Assembly (NCBI GenBank): GCA_900754075.1
Contig: CAAEBN010000044.1
Span: 7,119 to 71,118 of the forward strand
DNA length: 64,000 nt
Origin: an uncultured Collinsella sp.
GTDB lineage: Bacteria; Actinomycetota; Coriobacteriia; Coriobacteriales; Coriobacteriaceae
Direction of reading: 5' to 3'
The notes beneath the pieces are model-generated. The model worked only from the letters and a program-made list of their open reading frames with translations. It was not told the origin of the DNA and made no database searches. Below, piece after piece: positions 24,537 to 33,062 of the stretch (positions are counted from its first letter, which is position 1; each line of letters opens with the position of its first letter). The translations under genes were made by a program, and so were the position numbers.

Positions 24537-26138
24537 GTGTCTGCAAGCATCAAACCCTTCACCGACGAGTTCGAAGAGTATGGTCGCGATGAGTCTCGCG
24601 CATCGGGCGAAGCATCGAGCATCTCGTTTCCGGCAACGGAAAACGAGATCCGTGCCATTTTGGAAAAGCTCCATGCCGAGCGTGTCCCGGTAACGGTTCA
24701 GGGCGCCCGAACCGGCCTTGCCGCCGGTGCCGTGCCCCACGGCGGGCATATCCTCAATACTTCCCGTATGAATCGCTACTTGGGCCTTCGCCGCGATGAA
24801 CAAGGCCAATTTCTGCTGCGCGTGGAGCCGGGCGTTGTGCTCTCGGAGCTGCGCAAGCAGCTGAGCAAGAAGGTGCTGCCGACCGCTGGTTGGGACCAGG
24901 TATCGCTTGAGGCCTACGAGGAGTTCCAAGAGGCCCCCGAGCAGTTCTTTCCCACCGATCCCACCGAGGCGTCTGCCTGTCTGGGCGGCATGGCGGCATG
25001 TAACGCCTCCGGTGCCCGCAGCTACGCCTACGGTCCCATGCGCCCTCACGTCACGGGCCTTCATGTCGCGCTGATCGATGGCGACCTGCTCGAGCTTCAC
25101 CGTGGCGAGGCTTTTGCCCAGGGCCGCCACCTGTCGCTCGTGACGGCAGCGGGCCGTGCACTCGAGCTCGATCTTCCCAGCTATACCATGCCCAAGACAA
25201 AAAATGCCTCAGGCTATTTCGTTGCGGACGAAATGGACGCCATCGACCTCTTTATCGGCGCTTGTGGCACGCTCGGTGTTATCACCGAGCTCGAGATTGC
25301 CCTGCAAGCGGCACCTGCGGTCGTTTGGGGTGTGAGCTGCTTTTTCGACAGCGAAGACAAGGCCGTGTCCTTTACCGATTCCGTGCGCCCCGTCCTGTCC
25401 CATGCGGCCGCCATCGAGTACTTCGATGCTGGCGCCCTGGATATTCTACGTCGCCAGCGCGAGCAGTCGACGGCGTTTGCCTCGCTGCCGGCGCTCGACA
25501 AAGAGGCCAAGGTCTGTGTCTACGTGGAGCTCGACTGCGATGACGAGGCCCAGGCGACCGAGGAACTGTATCACTTGGGGTGGGTACTAGAGCTTGCGGG
25601 CGGCCGCGACGACGCGACATGGGTCGCGCGCACCGAGGTCGATCGCGAATGCCAGCGGTTCTTCCGCCACGCGGTGCCCGAGAGCGTCAACATGCTTATC
25701 GACGAGCGCCGCCGCGTGGATCCCACCATTACCAAGCTGGGATCGGATATGTCGGTGCCCAATGCACGCCTTGCCGATGTCGTGGCCCTCTATCGCCGCA
25801 CGCTGGCCGAAAGCGGGCTTGAGTCTGCTGCCTGGGGACACATCGGGAACAACCATCTGCATGTGAACATCCTGCCGCGCGACGCGCAAGACTACCGTCG
25901 TGGTGGAGAACTCTTTGCCCAGTGGGCTTCCGAGGTCACGGCCATGGGCGGTGCCGTTTCTGCCGAGCACGGCGTCGGCAAGATCAAGGCGGGCTTCTTG
26001 GAGACGATGTACGGCCACGAGGCCATGGTCGAGTCGGCGCGTCTCAAACTCCAGCTCGATCCCGACGGGCGGCTGGGTCGCGGCAACCTGTTTACGGAGA
26101 AGCTCTTGGATGAACTCGTCCAGAAAGGGGGCGCGTGA
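24537..26138 (+). CDS. FAD-linked D-lactate/2-hydroxyacid dehydrogenase (GlcD/LctD type)
   Basis: A 533-residue FAD-binding PCMH-type oxidoreductase. FAD loop: VTVQGARTGLAAGAVPHGG (about residue 55) and SACLGGMAACNASGARSYAY (about 145). C-terminal oxidase domain: WGHIGNNHLHVNILP and SAEHGVGKIKAG. It oxidises lactate or a similar 2-hydroxyacid. The next two genes are EtfB and a ferredoxin-fused EtfA with 2-nt and 0-nt gaps, the composition of the lactate dehydrogenase/Etf complex that couples lactate oxidation by NAD+ to ferredoxin oxidation by electron confurcation. GTG start with GGGGGAG upstream. Confidence 0.9.
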   Translation: MSASIKPFTDEFEEYGRDESRASGEASSISFPATENEIRAILEKLHAERVPVTVQGARTGLAAGAVPHGGHILNTSRMNRYLGLRRDEQGQFLLRVEPGVVLSELRKQLSKKVLPTAGWDQVSLEAYEEFQEAPEQFFPTDPTEASACLGGMAACNASGARSYAYGPMRPHVTGLHVALIDGDLLELHRGEAFAQGRHLSLVTAAGRALELDLPSYTMPKTKNASGYFVADEMDAIDLFIGACGTLGVITELEIALQAAPAVVWGVSCFFDSEDKAVSFTDSVRPVLSHAAAIEYFDAGALDILRRQREQSTAFASLPALDKEAKVCVYVELDCDDEAQATEELYHLGWVLELAGGRDDATWVARTEVDRECQRFFRHAVPESVNMLIDERRRVDPTITKLGSDMSVPNARLADVVALYRRTLAESGLESAAWGHIGNNHLHVNILPRDAQDYRRGGELFAQWASEVTAMGGAVSAEHGVGKIKAGFLETMYGHEAMVESARLKLQLDPDGRLGRGNLFTEKLLDELVQKGGA

Positions 26139-26140
26139 AG

Positions 26141-26956
26141 ATGAGTGATTTCCATATGGTGGTGTGCGTCAAGGCGGTGCCCGGAAGCACCGAGGTCAAG
26201 ATGGACCCCAAGACCAATACTATCGTGCGTGATGGCAAGCAGGCGGTCATTAATCCCTTCGATGCAAGTGCCCTCGAATGTGCGCTAGCGCTGAAGGACG
26301 ACTTTATCGGCTTTGGCATGGACGTGCGCGTGACGGTGGTGTCGATGGGCATCCCCGCGACCGAGTCGCTGCTGCGCGACTGCATCGCCCGCGGTGCCGA
26401 CGACGCGCTGCTGCTGACCGATCGCGCCTTTGCAGGTGCCGATACCCTGGCGACCACCTATGCTCTCAAATGCGGCATCGAGGCGCTCGACGAGGACTTC
26501 GATCTGCTCATCTGCGGCAAGATGGCGGTGGATGGCGATACGGCCCAGATTGGTCCCGAGCTTGCCGGTGCCTTTGAGATTCCCTGCGTGACCGACGTGA
26601 GCTGCGTGCAAAGCGCGGGCTTTACGACGTGTGGCTCGCTGGCGCTCGTTCACGGATGCGATGCCGGCGAGGAGACGGTGTGTCTTGAGATGCCGTGCGC
26701 GATGACGACTGCCAAGGAGATTGGCCAGTTGCGTATGCCGAGTATTGCCGGTATTCGCGCGGCGGAGGAGGCGGACGTGCGCGTGGTCAGTGCCGCCGAC
26801 GTGAACGCCGACCCCGCGCGTTGCGGTCTTGCCGGGTCGCCGACACAGGTCGTGCGCTCGTTTGTGCCCGAACGCGACCAAACGTGCGAGGCCGTTGACG
26901 GAACGGCGTCCGAGCAGGCGGCAAAACTTGCCAAGATTATCGAGGGGATGGCATAG
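26141..26956 (+). CDS. etfB: Electron transfer flavoprotein beta subunit
   Basis: A 271-residue EtfB. Typical blocks: VVCVKAVPGSTEVKMDP at the start, NPFDASALECAL, and the DLLICGKMAVDGDTAQIGPE loop that binds AMP or FAD. ATG 26141 was chosen over GTG 26135 by SD spacing (AGGGGG 9 nt upstream). It lies between the FAD dehydrogenase and EtfA in one operon; in bifurcating Etfs the beta subunit carries the bifurcating FAD near the NAD(H) site. Confidence 0.92.
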   Translation: MSDFHMVVCVKAVPGSTEVKMDPKTNTIVRDGKQAVINPFDASALECALALKDDFIGFGMDVRVTVVSMGIPATESLLRDCIARGADDALLLTDRAFAGADTLATTYALKCGIEALDEDFDLLICGKMAVDGDTAQIGPELAGAFEIPCVTDVSCVQSAGFTTCGSLALVHGCDAGEETVCLEMPCAMTTAKEIGQLRMPSIAGIRAAEEADVRVVSAADVNADPARCGLAGSPTQVVRSFVPERDQTCEAVDGTASEQAAKLAKIIEGMA

Positions 26957-28162
26957 ATGAGCGGACTGATTATCGATAGCGAAGCCTGTATCGGCTGCGG
27001 TCGCTGCGTTCGCGCCTGTGCCTCTGGCGGCATCGTAGTGGAAGGCGAGCGGCCCAACCGTTGCGCCCGCGTAACCGACGGCTGCATCCTATGCGGCGGG
27101 TGCGTCGACGCTTGTCCCGTCAATGCCATTTCGATCGAGCGCGACGAGGCCGCCGGTGCGGTGGACCTTGATGCATATCGTGACATTTGGGTCTTCGTGC
27201 AGACCGACGAGCACGATACGGTGACTCCCGTTGCCTATGAGCTTATGGGCAAGGGCCGCGAGCTTGCCGATGCTCGGGGATGCCGTCTGGTGGCGCTGGT
27301 CAGTATGGGCCCCGAGAGCTCGCTCAAGGACCTGGAGCATCTGGTTTGCGCCGGTGCAGACGAGGTCCTGGTCTGTCGCGACGAGCGTATCCGCCAGAAC
27401 GATGCGGAGGTTTACGCCCGGCTGATCTGCGATTTGGTGGCAGAGCGCAAGCCCGAGGCCATTCTGTACGGTGCGACCGCCTTTGGCCGCGAGCTGGCGC
27501 CTGGCGTTGCCGTGCGCCTGCAGACGGGCCTTACGGCCGACTGCACCGTGCTTTCGATGGATACGGAGACGGGGCTGCTGCAACAGACGCGTCCGGCGTT
27601 TGGCGGCAACCTGATGGCCACCATCGTCTGCCCCAATCATCGTCCCCAGATGGCAACGGTTCGTCCCGGCATCTTTGGAGCGCCCGAGTTTGACTATAGC
27701 CGTTCCGGTACGATTACCCAGGTATCGCTTGCGGAAGACGCCAAGGCTCGTGTCGAGATCTCGATTCCCGCCGAGGAGTGGGGGCAGCAGGCATCAATTG
27801 CCGATGCCGAGCGCCTGGTCGTGGTGGGTCGCGGCATTGGTTCCAAGAAAAACCTGCCGCTGATGCGAAAGCTCGCCGAGGCTCTGGGAGCCGAGCTTGG
27901 CTGCACGCGACCTGTCGTGGAGGCCGGCTGGTTGGAGTATCGCCATCAGATTGGCCAGACAGGCGTATCGGTTTCGCCCAAGCTTCTCGTGAGTATCGGT
28001 GTTTCGGGCGCCATCCAGCATCTTGCCGGCATCGGTGGGGCGGAGTGCATTATCGCCATCAACGAGGACCCGGATGCCCCCATCTTTGGTGCTGCCCAGT
28101 ACAAGGTTGTCGGCGATGCCGTCGACGTCGTCGAGGAGCTGCTGGCCCAGCTTGAGCGCTAG
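26957..28162 (+). CDS. etfA: EtfA with N-terminal two-cluster ferredoxin domain
   Basis: A 401-residue fusion. Residues 1-60 carry two 4Fe-4S motifs (CIGCGRCVRAC and CILCGGCVDACP, followed by a Pro); the rest is EtfA with ILYGATAFGRELAP, TRPAFGGNLMATI and the C-terminal FAD loop (VVGRGIGSKKNLPL, GVSVSPKLLVSIGVSGAIQH). The fused ferredoxin is the mark of Etfs in lactate-oxidising complexes such as that of Acetobacterium woodii. It starts immediately after etfB. Its stop shares the sequence CTAG with the stop of the convergent HD gene. Confidence 0.93.
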   Translation: MSGLIIDSEACIGCGRCVRACASGGIVVEGERPNRCARVTDGCILCGGCVDACPVNAISIERDEAAGAVDLDAYRDIWVFVQTDEHDTVTPVAYELMGKGRELADARGCRLVALVSMGPESSLKDLEHLVCAGADEVLVCRDERIRQNDAEVYARLICDLVAERKPEAILYGATAFGRELAPGVAVRLQTGLTADCTVLSMDTETGLLQQTRPAFGGNLMATIVCPNHRPQMATVRPGIFGAPEFDYSRSGTITQVSLAEDAKARVEISIPAEEWGQQASIADAERLVVVGRGIGSKKNLPLMRKLAEALGAELGCTRPVVEAGWLEYRHQIGQTGVSVSPKLLVSIGVSGAIQHLAGIGGAECIIAINEDPDAPIFGAAQYKVVGDAVDVVEELLAQLER

Positions 28163-28971
28163 GCGCGCGCCAGCCAGTCGCGCATCTCGTCCTTTAGGCG
28201 CTCCCAGGTCGCTTGCGTGGCGGGATCGGTAAAGGGACGCGTAATGCCAAAGGGCGCGTCGAGCAGGCGGTAGATATCGCCCTGCTCGCGCGCCAGCGCG
28301 CGGCTCGCTGGATAGACGAGCTCAAACATAAAGCAGATGAGTCCCACTAGGTAGTCCGCCGGCTCATTGCGTTCATCGCGTGCGACGCAGCGGCGCTCGT
28401 CAAAGGCGGCAAGTGTTGGCGACGAGAAGCGGCTGCCGAGAAACGTTTTCTCGTCCACCTTGAGGATGGTGTCGACGGTGCTGTCGGCGATGGTGCGCAT
28501 AATGTCGATCTTGTCGCCATCGCGCACGATATCGCAGAAGCGCCGCATGCGCTCGTCGAGCTGCGCGGGTAGACGGAAATCGCTGTGATAGGCGATGCTC
28601 ACGCGAATGAGCTCGTCGTACTCGTCGGTCTCGATAAAATCTCGGATGCTTGTTGTGGCAGGTGCGTCGTCGGGGCTCTCGCCAAAGAGAACCTCGACGC
28701 CCAACGCCGCATGGCTCATGCTCTCGGCATCCTTAAACGTGTCCCAGCGTCGCAGCTGCTCAAAGCGGCCCATATCGTGCAGCAGGCCGCAAAGCCAAGC
28801 TAGGTCAATGTCCTGCGGTGACCAGTCCTGTTCGCGCGCTACGGCATCGCATGCCTCGGCAACGTGATAGGTGTGTTCGATCTTGAGTGCGATGCGCGGA
28901 TTGGCGGCATCGTAGGCATCGGTATAGCGTTTGAAGGTCGCGGTCGCCCGGCCCCGATCGATAGCTGTCAT
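28159..28971 (-). CDS. HD domain phosphohydrolase
   Basis: A 270-residue HD-domain protein. Metal ligands: IEHTYHVAEACDAV, WLCGLLHDMGRFEQ (the HD pair), IAYHSDF and VRDGDKIDIMR. Such stand-alone HD proteins are metal-dependent phosphohydrolases acting on nucleotides or nucleic acid; the substrate is unknown. ATG 28971 has only a weak SD (GGAAGTC). It converges on etfA with a 4-nt overlap of the stop codons. Confidence 0.85.
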   Translation of the reverse strand: MTAIDRGRATATFKRYTDAYDAANPRIALKIEHTYHVAEACDAVAREQDWSPQDIDLAWLCGLLHDMGRFEQLRRWDTFKDAESMSHAALGVEVLFGESPDDAPATTSIRDFIETDEYDELIRVSIAYHSDFRLPAQLDERMRRFCDIVRDGDKIDIMRTIADSTVDTILKVDEKTFLGSRFSSPTLAAFDERRCVARDERNEPADYLVGLICFMFELVYPASRALAREQGDIYRLLDAPFGITRPFTDPATQATWERLKDEMRDWLARA

Positions 28972-29098
28972 AATGACTTCCTAAAAAGCTGTGTCTTTCG
29001 ATCCGGTGGCAATTGTAGGTGAACTCGGTTGCTGTCGGGCGATGATTCTGCCGTGTCGTTGAATGCGGCTCGGAAAGCTTGTCGGGACGAGGAACGCT

Positions 29099-29342
29099 AT
29101 GGTGCTCAAAATCGTTAAAACCGTCTGGCCGGGGATGCTTACCTATGTTGCGATAGGCGCGCCGTGCGGCATTGGTTGCTAACGATTTGATAAGCCCTGG
29201 CGCTTTCGACGCCGGCCTGTGGCAGGGCTTGATTCCCTGGATTGTGGCTGCCGGCGTCGTGGCGGTGGCAATCAAGACAAAGTCGATGTTGTGGTGCTGC
29301 GTCTCGGGCATCGTGTTCTATATCGTTTTGAGTCTTGTATAA
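29099..29342 (+). pseudogene. AzlD-like branched-chain amino-acid exporter fragment, frameshifted
   Basis: Conceptual translation from ATG 29099 (MVLKIVKTVWPGMLTYVAI) runs into a stop at about 29180. Shifting one base near 29153 restores a hydrophobic protein (RRAALVANDLISPG, LIPWIVAAGVVAVAIKTKSM, WCCVSGIVFYIVLSLV) ending at 29342. The second half resembles the C-terminal two membrane segments of AzlD, partner of AzlC in amino-acid efflux. The N-terminal part and azlC are missing, so this is a decayed relic. The match is by eye; it could be another small membrane protein. Confidence 0.45.
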
Positions 29343-29485
29343 AAGCAAAGGGCGCGCTTACCGTCCCGGTCGACGAATCGAATTTCTCACCGAGCCGGTC
29401 TGCTTCTTCTGGTACCATGGTCAAACTTTACTGTAGCAAAGCGCTACGTGGGCTTTTGTTCTGCGTCAGCGGAAATGGGGGTTTC

Positions 29486-30508
29486 ATGGCACAGGAAGCG
29501 ACCGCCAACGAGCAAAAGAAATTCAAAGTACCGCGCATCCCGGGTGACATCATGATCTACCCGATGATCGTCGGTCTTTTGCTCAATACCTTCTGCCCGC
29601 AGGTCTTCGAGATCGGCGGCTTCTTTACCGCCGCCTGTCGCGGTGGTTCCAACACCATCGTCGCCGCAATTCTGCTGTTTGTGGGCGCCGGCATCAGCTT
29701 TAAGTCCACGCCGGGCGCTATCAAGACCGGCATCGTCGTACTGATCCCCAAGCTTGTTGTTGCGGCCGCCCTTGGCTTGGGTGTGGCATATTTCTTTAAC
29801 GATAACTTCCTGGGCCTGAGCTCCGTGTCTATCATCGGCGGCATCACGTTTTGCAACATGGCGCTCTATACGGGCATCATGGGCGAGTTCGGCGATGAGT
29901 CCGAGCAGGGCGCTGTCGGTATCCTGTTCTTTACGGCCGGCCCCGCCGTCACGATGATCATCCTCGGTGTCTCGGGTCTCGCCAACATCCCCGTCGGCAC
30001 CATCATCGGATCCATCCTGCCGCTTGTTATCGGCATGGTCCTGGGCAACTTGTTCCCGTTTATCAAGAATCTGCTGGTCCCCGGCGCCAATCCCGCGATC
30101 GCCGTTATCGGCTTTCAGCTCGGTGCGTCCATGAGCCTTTCGAGCTTTATCACCGGCGGTATTTCGGGCATCCTGCTGGGCCTCATCACGCTCTTTATCG
30201 TCGGTCCCATTACCTTTGCGTTCGAGCGCCTGTGCGGTGGTAACGGCAAGGCGGCCGTTGCCTGCTCCACTATCGCCGGCACGGCTATGACCACGCCGGT
30301 CGCCCTCGCCGAGGTCGCCCCGCGCTATGCCGAGCTTGCGCCCACTGCGTATGCGCAGATCGCCACTGCCGTCATCATCACGGCAATCATGGCTCCGATT
30401 CTGACCGGCTGGGTCGATAAGAAGTTCTGCCACGGCAAAGAGGATCTGTCGCCTGCCGGTGTCGAGGCCATCGAGGAGGCCGTCGCGACCGACATCGACG
30501 GCGAGTAA
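29486..30508 (+). CDS. kdgT: 2-keto-3-deoxygluconate permease
   Basis: A 340-residue membrane transporter of the KdgT family, importing 2-keto-3-deoxygluconate from pectin or uronate breakdown with protons. About ten hydrophobic segments; family marks include KVPRIPGDIMIYPMIVGLLL at the start, CRGGSNTIVAAILLFVGAG, ITFCNMALYTGIMGEFGDES and CSTIAGTAMTTPVALAEVAP. ATG 29486 with upstream GGGGG was chosen; the frame is open far upstream, but that part overlaps the azlD relic and is not protein-like. No uronate enzymes are nearby, so true substrate could differ. A strong terminator follows. Confidence 0.88.
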   Translation: MAQEATANEQKKFKVPRIPGDIMIYPMIVGLLLNTFCPQVFEIGGFFTAACRGGSNTIVAAILLFVGAGISFKSTPGAIKTGIVVLIPKLVVAAALGLGVAYFFNDNFLGLSSVSIIGGITFCNMALYTGIMGEFGDESEQGAVGILFFTAGPAVTMIILGVSGLANIPVGTIIGSILPLVIGMVLGNLFPFIKNLLVPGANPAIAVIGFQLGASMSLSSFITGGISGILLGLITLFIVGPITFAFERLCGGNGKAAVACSTIAGTAMTTPVALAEVAPRYAELAPTAYAQIATAVIITAIMAPILTGWVDKKFCHGKEDLSPAGVEAIEEAVATDIDGE

Positions 30509-30553
30509 TCGTCGACGCGAGTCAATCAAGCCGGCGTGCAATTCGCGCCGTTT

Positions 30554-30605
30554 GAGCGCCCGAACGAAAGCTGTCTTGCAGTGACGTTCGGGCGCTCTGC
30601 TATTA
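30554..30605 (+). terminator. Terminator of kdgT
   Basis: A 13-bp stem (GAGCGCCCGAACG with CGTTCGGGCGCTC) is followed by TGCTATTATT. Confidence 0.8.
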
Positions 30606-30695
30606 TTCCCCTTACCCCTGCGGAGTAGGGGTGTTTATTGCCCAGACACGAATCGGGCGATTCTGACCACTTTGATATTGAAGGGATGGCGTCTA

Positions 30696-31838
30696 GTGGT
30701 TAAGGCACTCAAGATTGAGATATTCCTGCTATGCATGATTGTTCTTATCGGGCTTGCCGCGCGAAGTCGCCACTCCTTGTTCTCGAGTACCCAGCAGTTA
30801 TTGTTTAGTACGCTCGGTTACACCTCTGCCGCGTACATGCTATTCGATATAATCTGGACGCTTTCGGACGGTGTGGGCGGCACGCTGGGCATTGCTGCCA
30901 ACTGGATTTCCAACGCGGTTTCGTTTTCGCTCTTTGCCGCCGCGTGCCTCATTTGGTTTATCTATTCCGAGACGGTGCAGGGTTCTCGCCTTTTGACCGC
31001 GCGCTATAGGATGGCGTTTGTAACGCTGCCTGCGGTGCTGGTAGTCGTACTGGCGTTTACTAGCTACTGGACGCACGCCCTGTTCTATATCGATGCGCAG
31101 GGCGCGTATCGTCGCGGTTTTGTCTATATGATCCAGCCCATCGTCAGCTACTGCTACGTTATATATACGTCCCTGCATGCGTTTATACAATCTTGCAAGG
31201 TCGAGAGCCTACAAAAGAAGGCCATCTATCAAACCTTGGCATTTTTCGCCATTCCGGCCTTGGTGGCCGGTGTCTTTCAGGTCTTTTATTCGGGTCCCTG
31301 CCTTAGTGTCGGCATCATGTTAAGTATGTTGCAGCTCTACATTGTTTGTCAGGAGCAGCTGATCTCGACCGACCCGTTGACTGGCCTTAACAATCGCAAC
31401 CGTTTTGAGACCTATATGCTGTCGCTGTTCTCGGGTGCTGACCAGGCCGATGATGTGTATCTGCTTATGATGGATGCCGACGGCTTTAAGCAAATTAACG
31501 ACCGGTATGGACATGTGGAGGGCGATCATGCCCTCCAGGTCATATCTGCTACGCTCAAAGAGGTCTGCTCGGCGTCTGGTGGTTTTATCGCACGCTATGG
31601 TGGCGATGAGTTCGTGGTGCTTCAAAAGGCGACGGCGGAACAGGACATCATAGACCTGTGTTCGGCGATTAACGACGAGCTCGCTCGTGCCGAGGTGCCG
31701 TATGCATTGCGGATGTCCATCGGTTACGCGCGGGTCGGCGATAGTGTTGATACCTGGCAAGACTTACTTCGCGCTGCCGATGCGGAGCTCTACCGCGTCA
31801 AGGCCGAGAAAAAGAAAGCCGGCGTCCAGATACGCTAG
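30696..31838 (+). CDS. Membrane-bound diguanylate cyclase (GGDEF)
   Basis: A 380-residue protein: six to seven membrane segments (residues about 5-215), then a GGDEF domain (DPLTGLNNRNRF, LMMDADGFKQINDRYGHVEG, FIARYGGDEFVVL). The intact GGDEF motif predicts synthesis of cyclic di-GMP from two GTP. The RxxD inhibitory site, expected five residues before GGDEF, is absent (the sequence there is SASGGFIARY), so it should lack product inhibition. GTG 30696 was chosen because GAAGGGA lies 9 nt upstream. The membrane part is an unknown sensor. Flanking terminators make it monocistronic. Confidence 0.9.
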   Translation: MVKALKIEIFLLCMIVLIGLAARSRHSLFSSTQQLLFSTLGYTSAAYMLFDIIWTLSDGVGGTLGIAANWISNAVSFSLFAAACLIWFIYSETVQGSRLLTARYRMAFVTLPAVLVVVLAFTSYWTHALFYIDAQGAYRRGFVYMIQPIVSYCYVIYTSLHAFIQSCKVESLQKKAIYQTLAFFAIPALVAGVFQVFYSGPCLSVGIMLSMLQLYIVCQEQLISTDPLTGLNNRNRFETYMLSLFSGADQADDVYLLMMDADGFKQINDRYGHVEGDHALQVISATLKEVCSASGGFIARYGGDEFVVLQKATAEQDIIDLCSAINDELARAEVPYALRMSIGYARVGDSVDTWQDLLRAADAELYRVKAEKKKAGVQIR

Positions 31839-31878
31839 AAAAAAGCGCACGACCGTTGCGATGGTCGTGCGCTTTTTT
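31839..31878. terminator. Bidirectional-type terminator after the diguanylate cyclase
   Basis: AAAAAAGCGCACGACC and GGTCGTGCGCTTTTTT form an almost perfect 16-bp stem directly after the stop codon. The symmetry allows use on both strands. Confidence 0.9.
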
Positions 31879-32025
31879 GCGTTTGCAGGGGCCACCGGCC
31901 ATAACGCCCAGGCGCGGTACGGCAAGACGAGCGTCTGCCGCCGCGGCTCGGTACGAAATCAACGAGAACCAGTGCACTCCATTAGGCTGAAGCGTGCGAA
32001 CGCCCTCCCTAAAAAGGTGAGCTCG

Positions 32026-32961
32026 CTAGGCTTTTTTGGGTTTGTTGACGATGATGATGCCGCCGCAGACCAACAGCAGGGCAACGATGACGGTAACGGG
32101 GCTCGTGCCAGCGCCCTCGCCGAGCAGCAGTGCGCTCAACAGCACGCCAAAGACCGGGTTCATAAAGCCAAAGACCGACACGCGGCTGACGGGGTTGACG
32201 GCGAGCAGGCGGGACCACAGCGAGTACGCGACGGCGGAAATGAGTGCCATATAAATGATGAGCGCGATGGCGGGGGCGATTTCGGTGGGGGACAACGTGC
32301 CGCCCATCAAAAACCCGATGGCGGTAAGGACCACGCCACCGACTAAAAACTGCCAGCCGGCGAGCAAGACGCCGTCATGCTCGCGCGAGAAGATGCCGAT
32401 CAGGCAGGTCGACAGGGCGCCCGCAACAGTGGAAGCCAAGATAAATCCCTCGCCGTCGAGCGTAAAGCCAAAGGTGCCGTCCGCGCCCGAAAGGTTGACG
32501 AGCGCGACGCCTGCAAAGCCCAGCACACAGCCAAGCACCTTGGGCGTATTGAGCCTCTCGGTGTGAAATGCCAGGGCGGCAAAGAGGATTGCGAGAAAGT
32601 TGGCGCTGGCCTCGATGATGGAACTCGACATTGCGCTGGCGCGCGAGAGTCCAAGGTAGAAAAAGAAGTACTGCCCGATAGTCTGGAAGAGTGACAAGAC
32701 AAAGATGGGCTTGATGTCGCGTGCCCGCGGAATGAGGGGGCGGCGTTGGGCCGCACTCATCCCAACGATAACCAGGGCGCCGGCAAGCGTGAAGCGCAAG
32801 CCCGCAAAGAGCAGCTGTGAGGCGCTATCGTGAGCGGGGATGCCAAAGAGCCCGTAACCGATCTTGATGCAGGGGAAAGCCGACCCCCAGAGCGCACAGC
32901 AGACGAAGCAGCCCAGGATGAGTCCGGGTAGGGTGGCGAGATACGGCTTGCGGCTTTCCAT
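32026..32961 (-). CDS. EamA/DMT family transporter
   Basis: A 311-residue drug/metabolite transporter superfamily protein with ten predicted membrane helices in two EamA repeats. Marks: CCALWGSAFPCIKIGYGLFG in helix 1, SIIEASANFLAILFAAL at the end of repeat one, SAVAYSLWSRLLAVNPVSRV and FMNPVFGVLLSALLLGEG in repeat two, and a basic end (NKPKKA). Substrate unknown; relatives export amino acids or metabolites. ATG 32961 follows a weak GGAGAAGGACATA site. It is the only gene between the cyclase terminator and the purL terminator. Confidence 0.88.
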   Translation of the reverse strand: MESRKPYLATLPGLILGCFVCCALWGSAFPCIKIGYGLFGIPAHDSASQLLFAGLRFTLAGALVIVGMSAAQRRPLIPRARDIKPIFVLSLFQTIGQYFFFYLGLSRASAMSSSIIEASANFLAILFAALAFHTERLNTPKVLGCVLGFAGVALVNLSGADGTFGFTLDGEGFILASTVAGALSTCLIGIFSREHDGVLLAGWQFLVGGVVLTAIGFLMGGTLSPTEIAPAIALIIYMALISAVAYSLWSRLLAVNPVSRVSVFGFMNPVFGVLLSALLLGEGAGTSPVTVIVALLLVCGGIIIVNKPKKA

Positions 32962-32986
32962 TATGTCCTTCTCCTATACGCGCAAA

Positions 32987-33027
32987 GCAAAAAAGAACCC
33001 GCCACCGGGCGTGCCGGTGGCGGGTGT
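32987..33027 (-). terminator. Terminator of purL
   Basis: CCCGCCACCGG and CCGGTGGCGGG form an 11-bp stem about 35 nt beyond the purL stop. Read on the minus strand, it is followed by TTCTTTTTTGC. Confidence 0.88.
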
Positions 33028-33062
33028 TGTTACCCGAGGGGATTGTACCCGATGGGGAAGCT

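Noticed and set aside
29219..29485. N-terminal extension of kdgT
   Set aside because: The upstream frame overlaps the AzlD relic and is not protein-like; SD and family start support ATG 29486.
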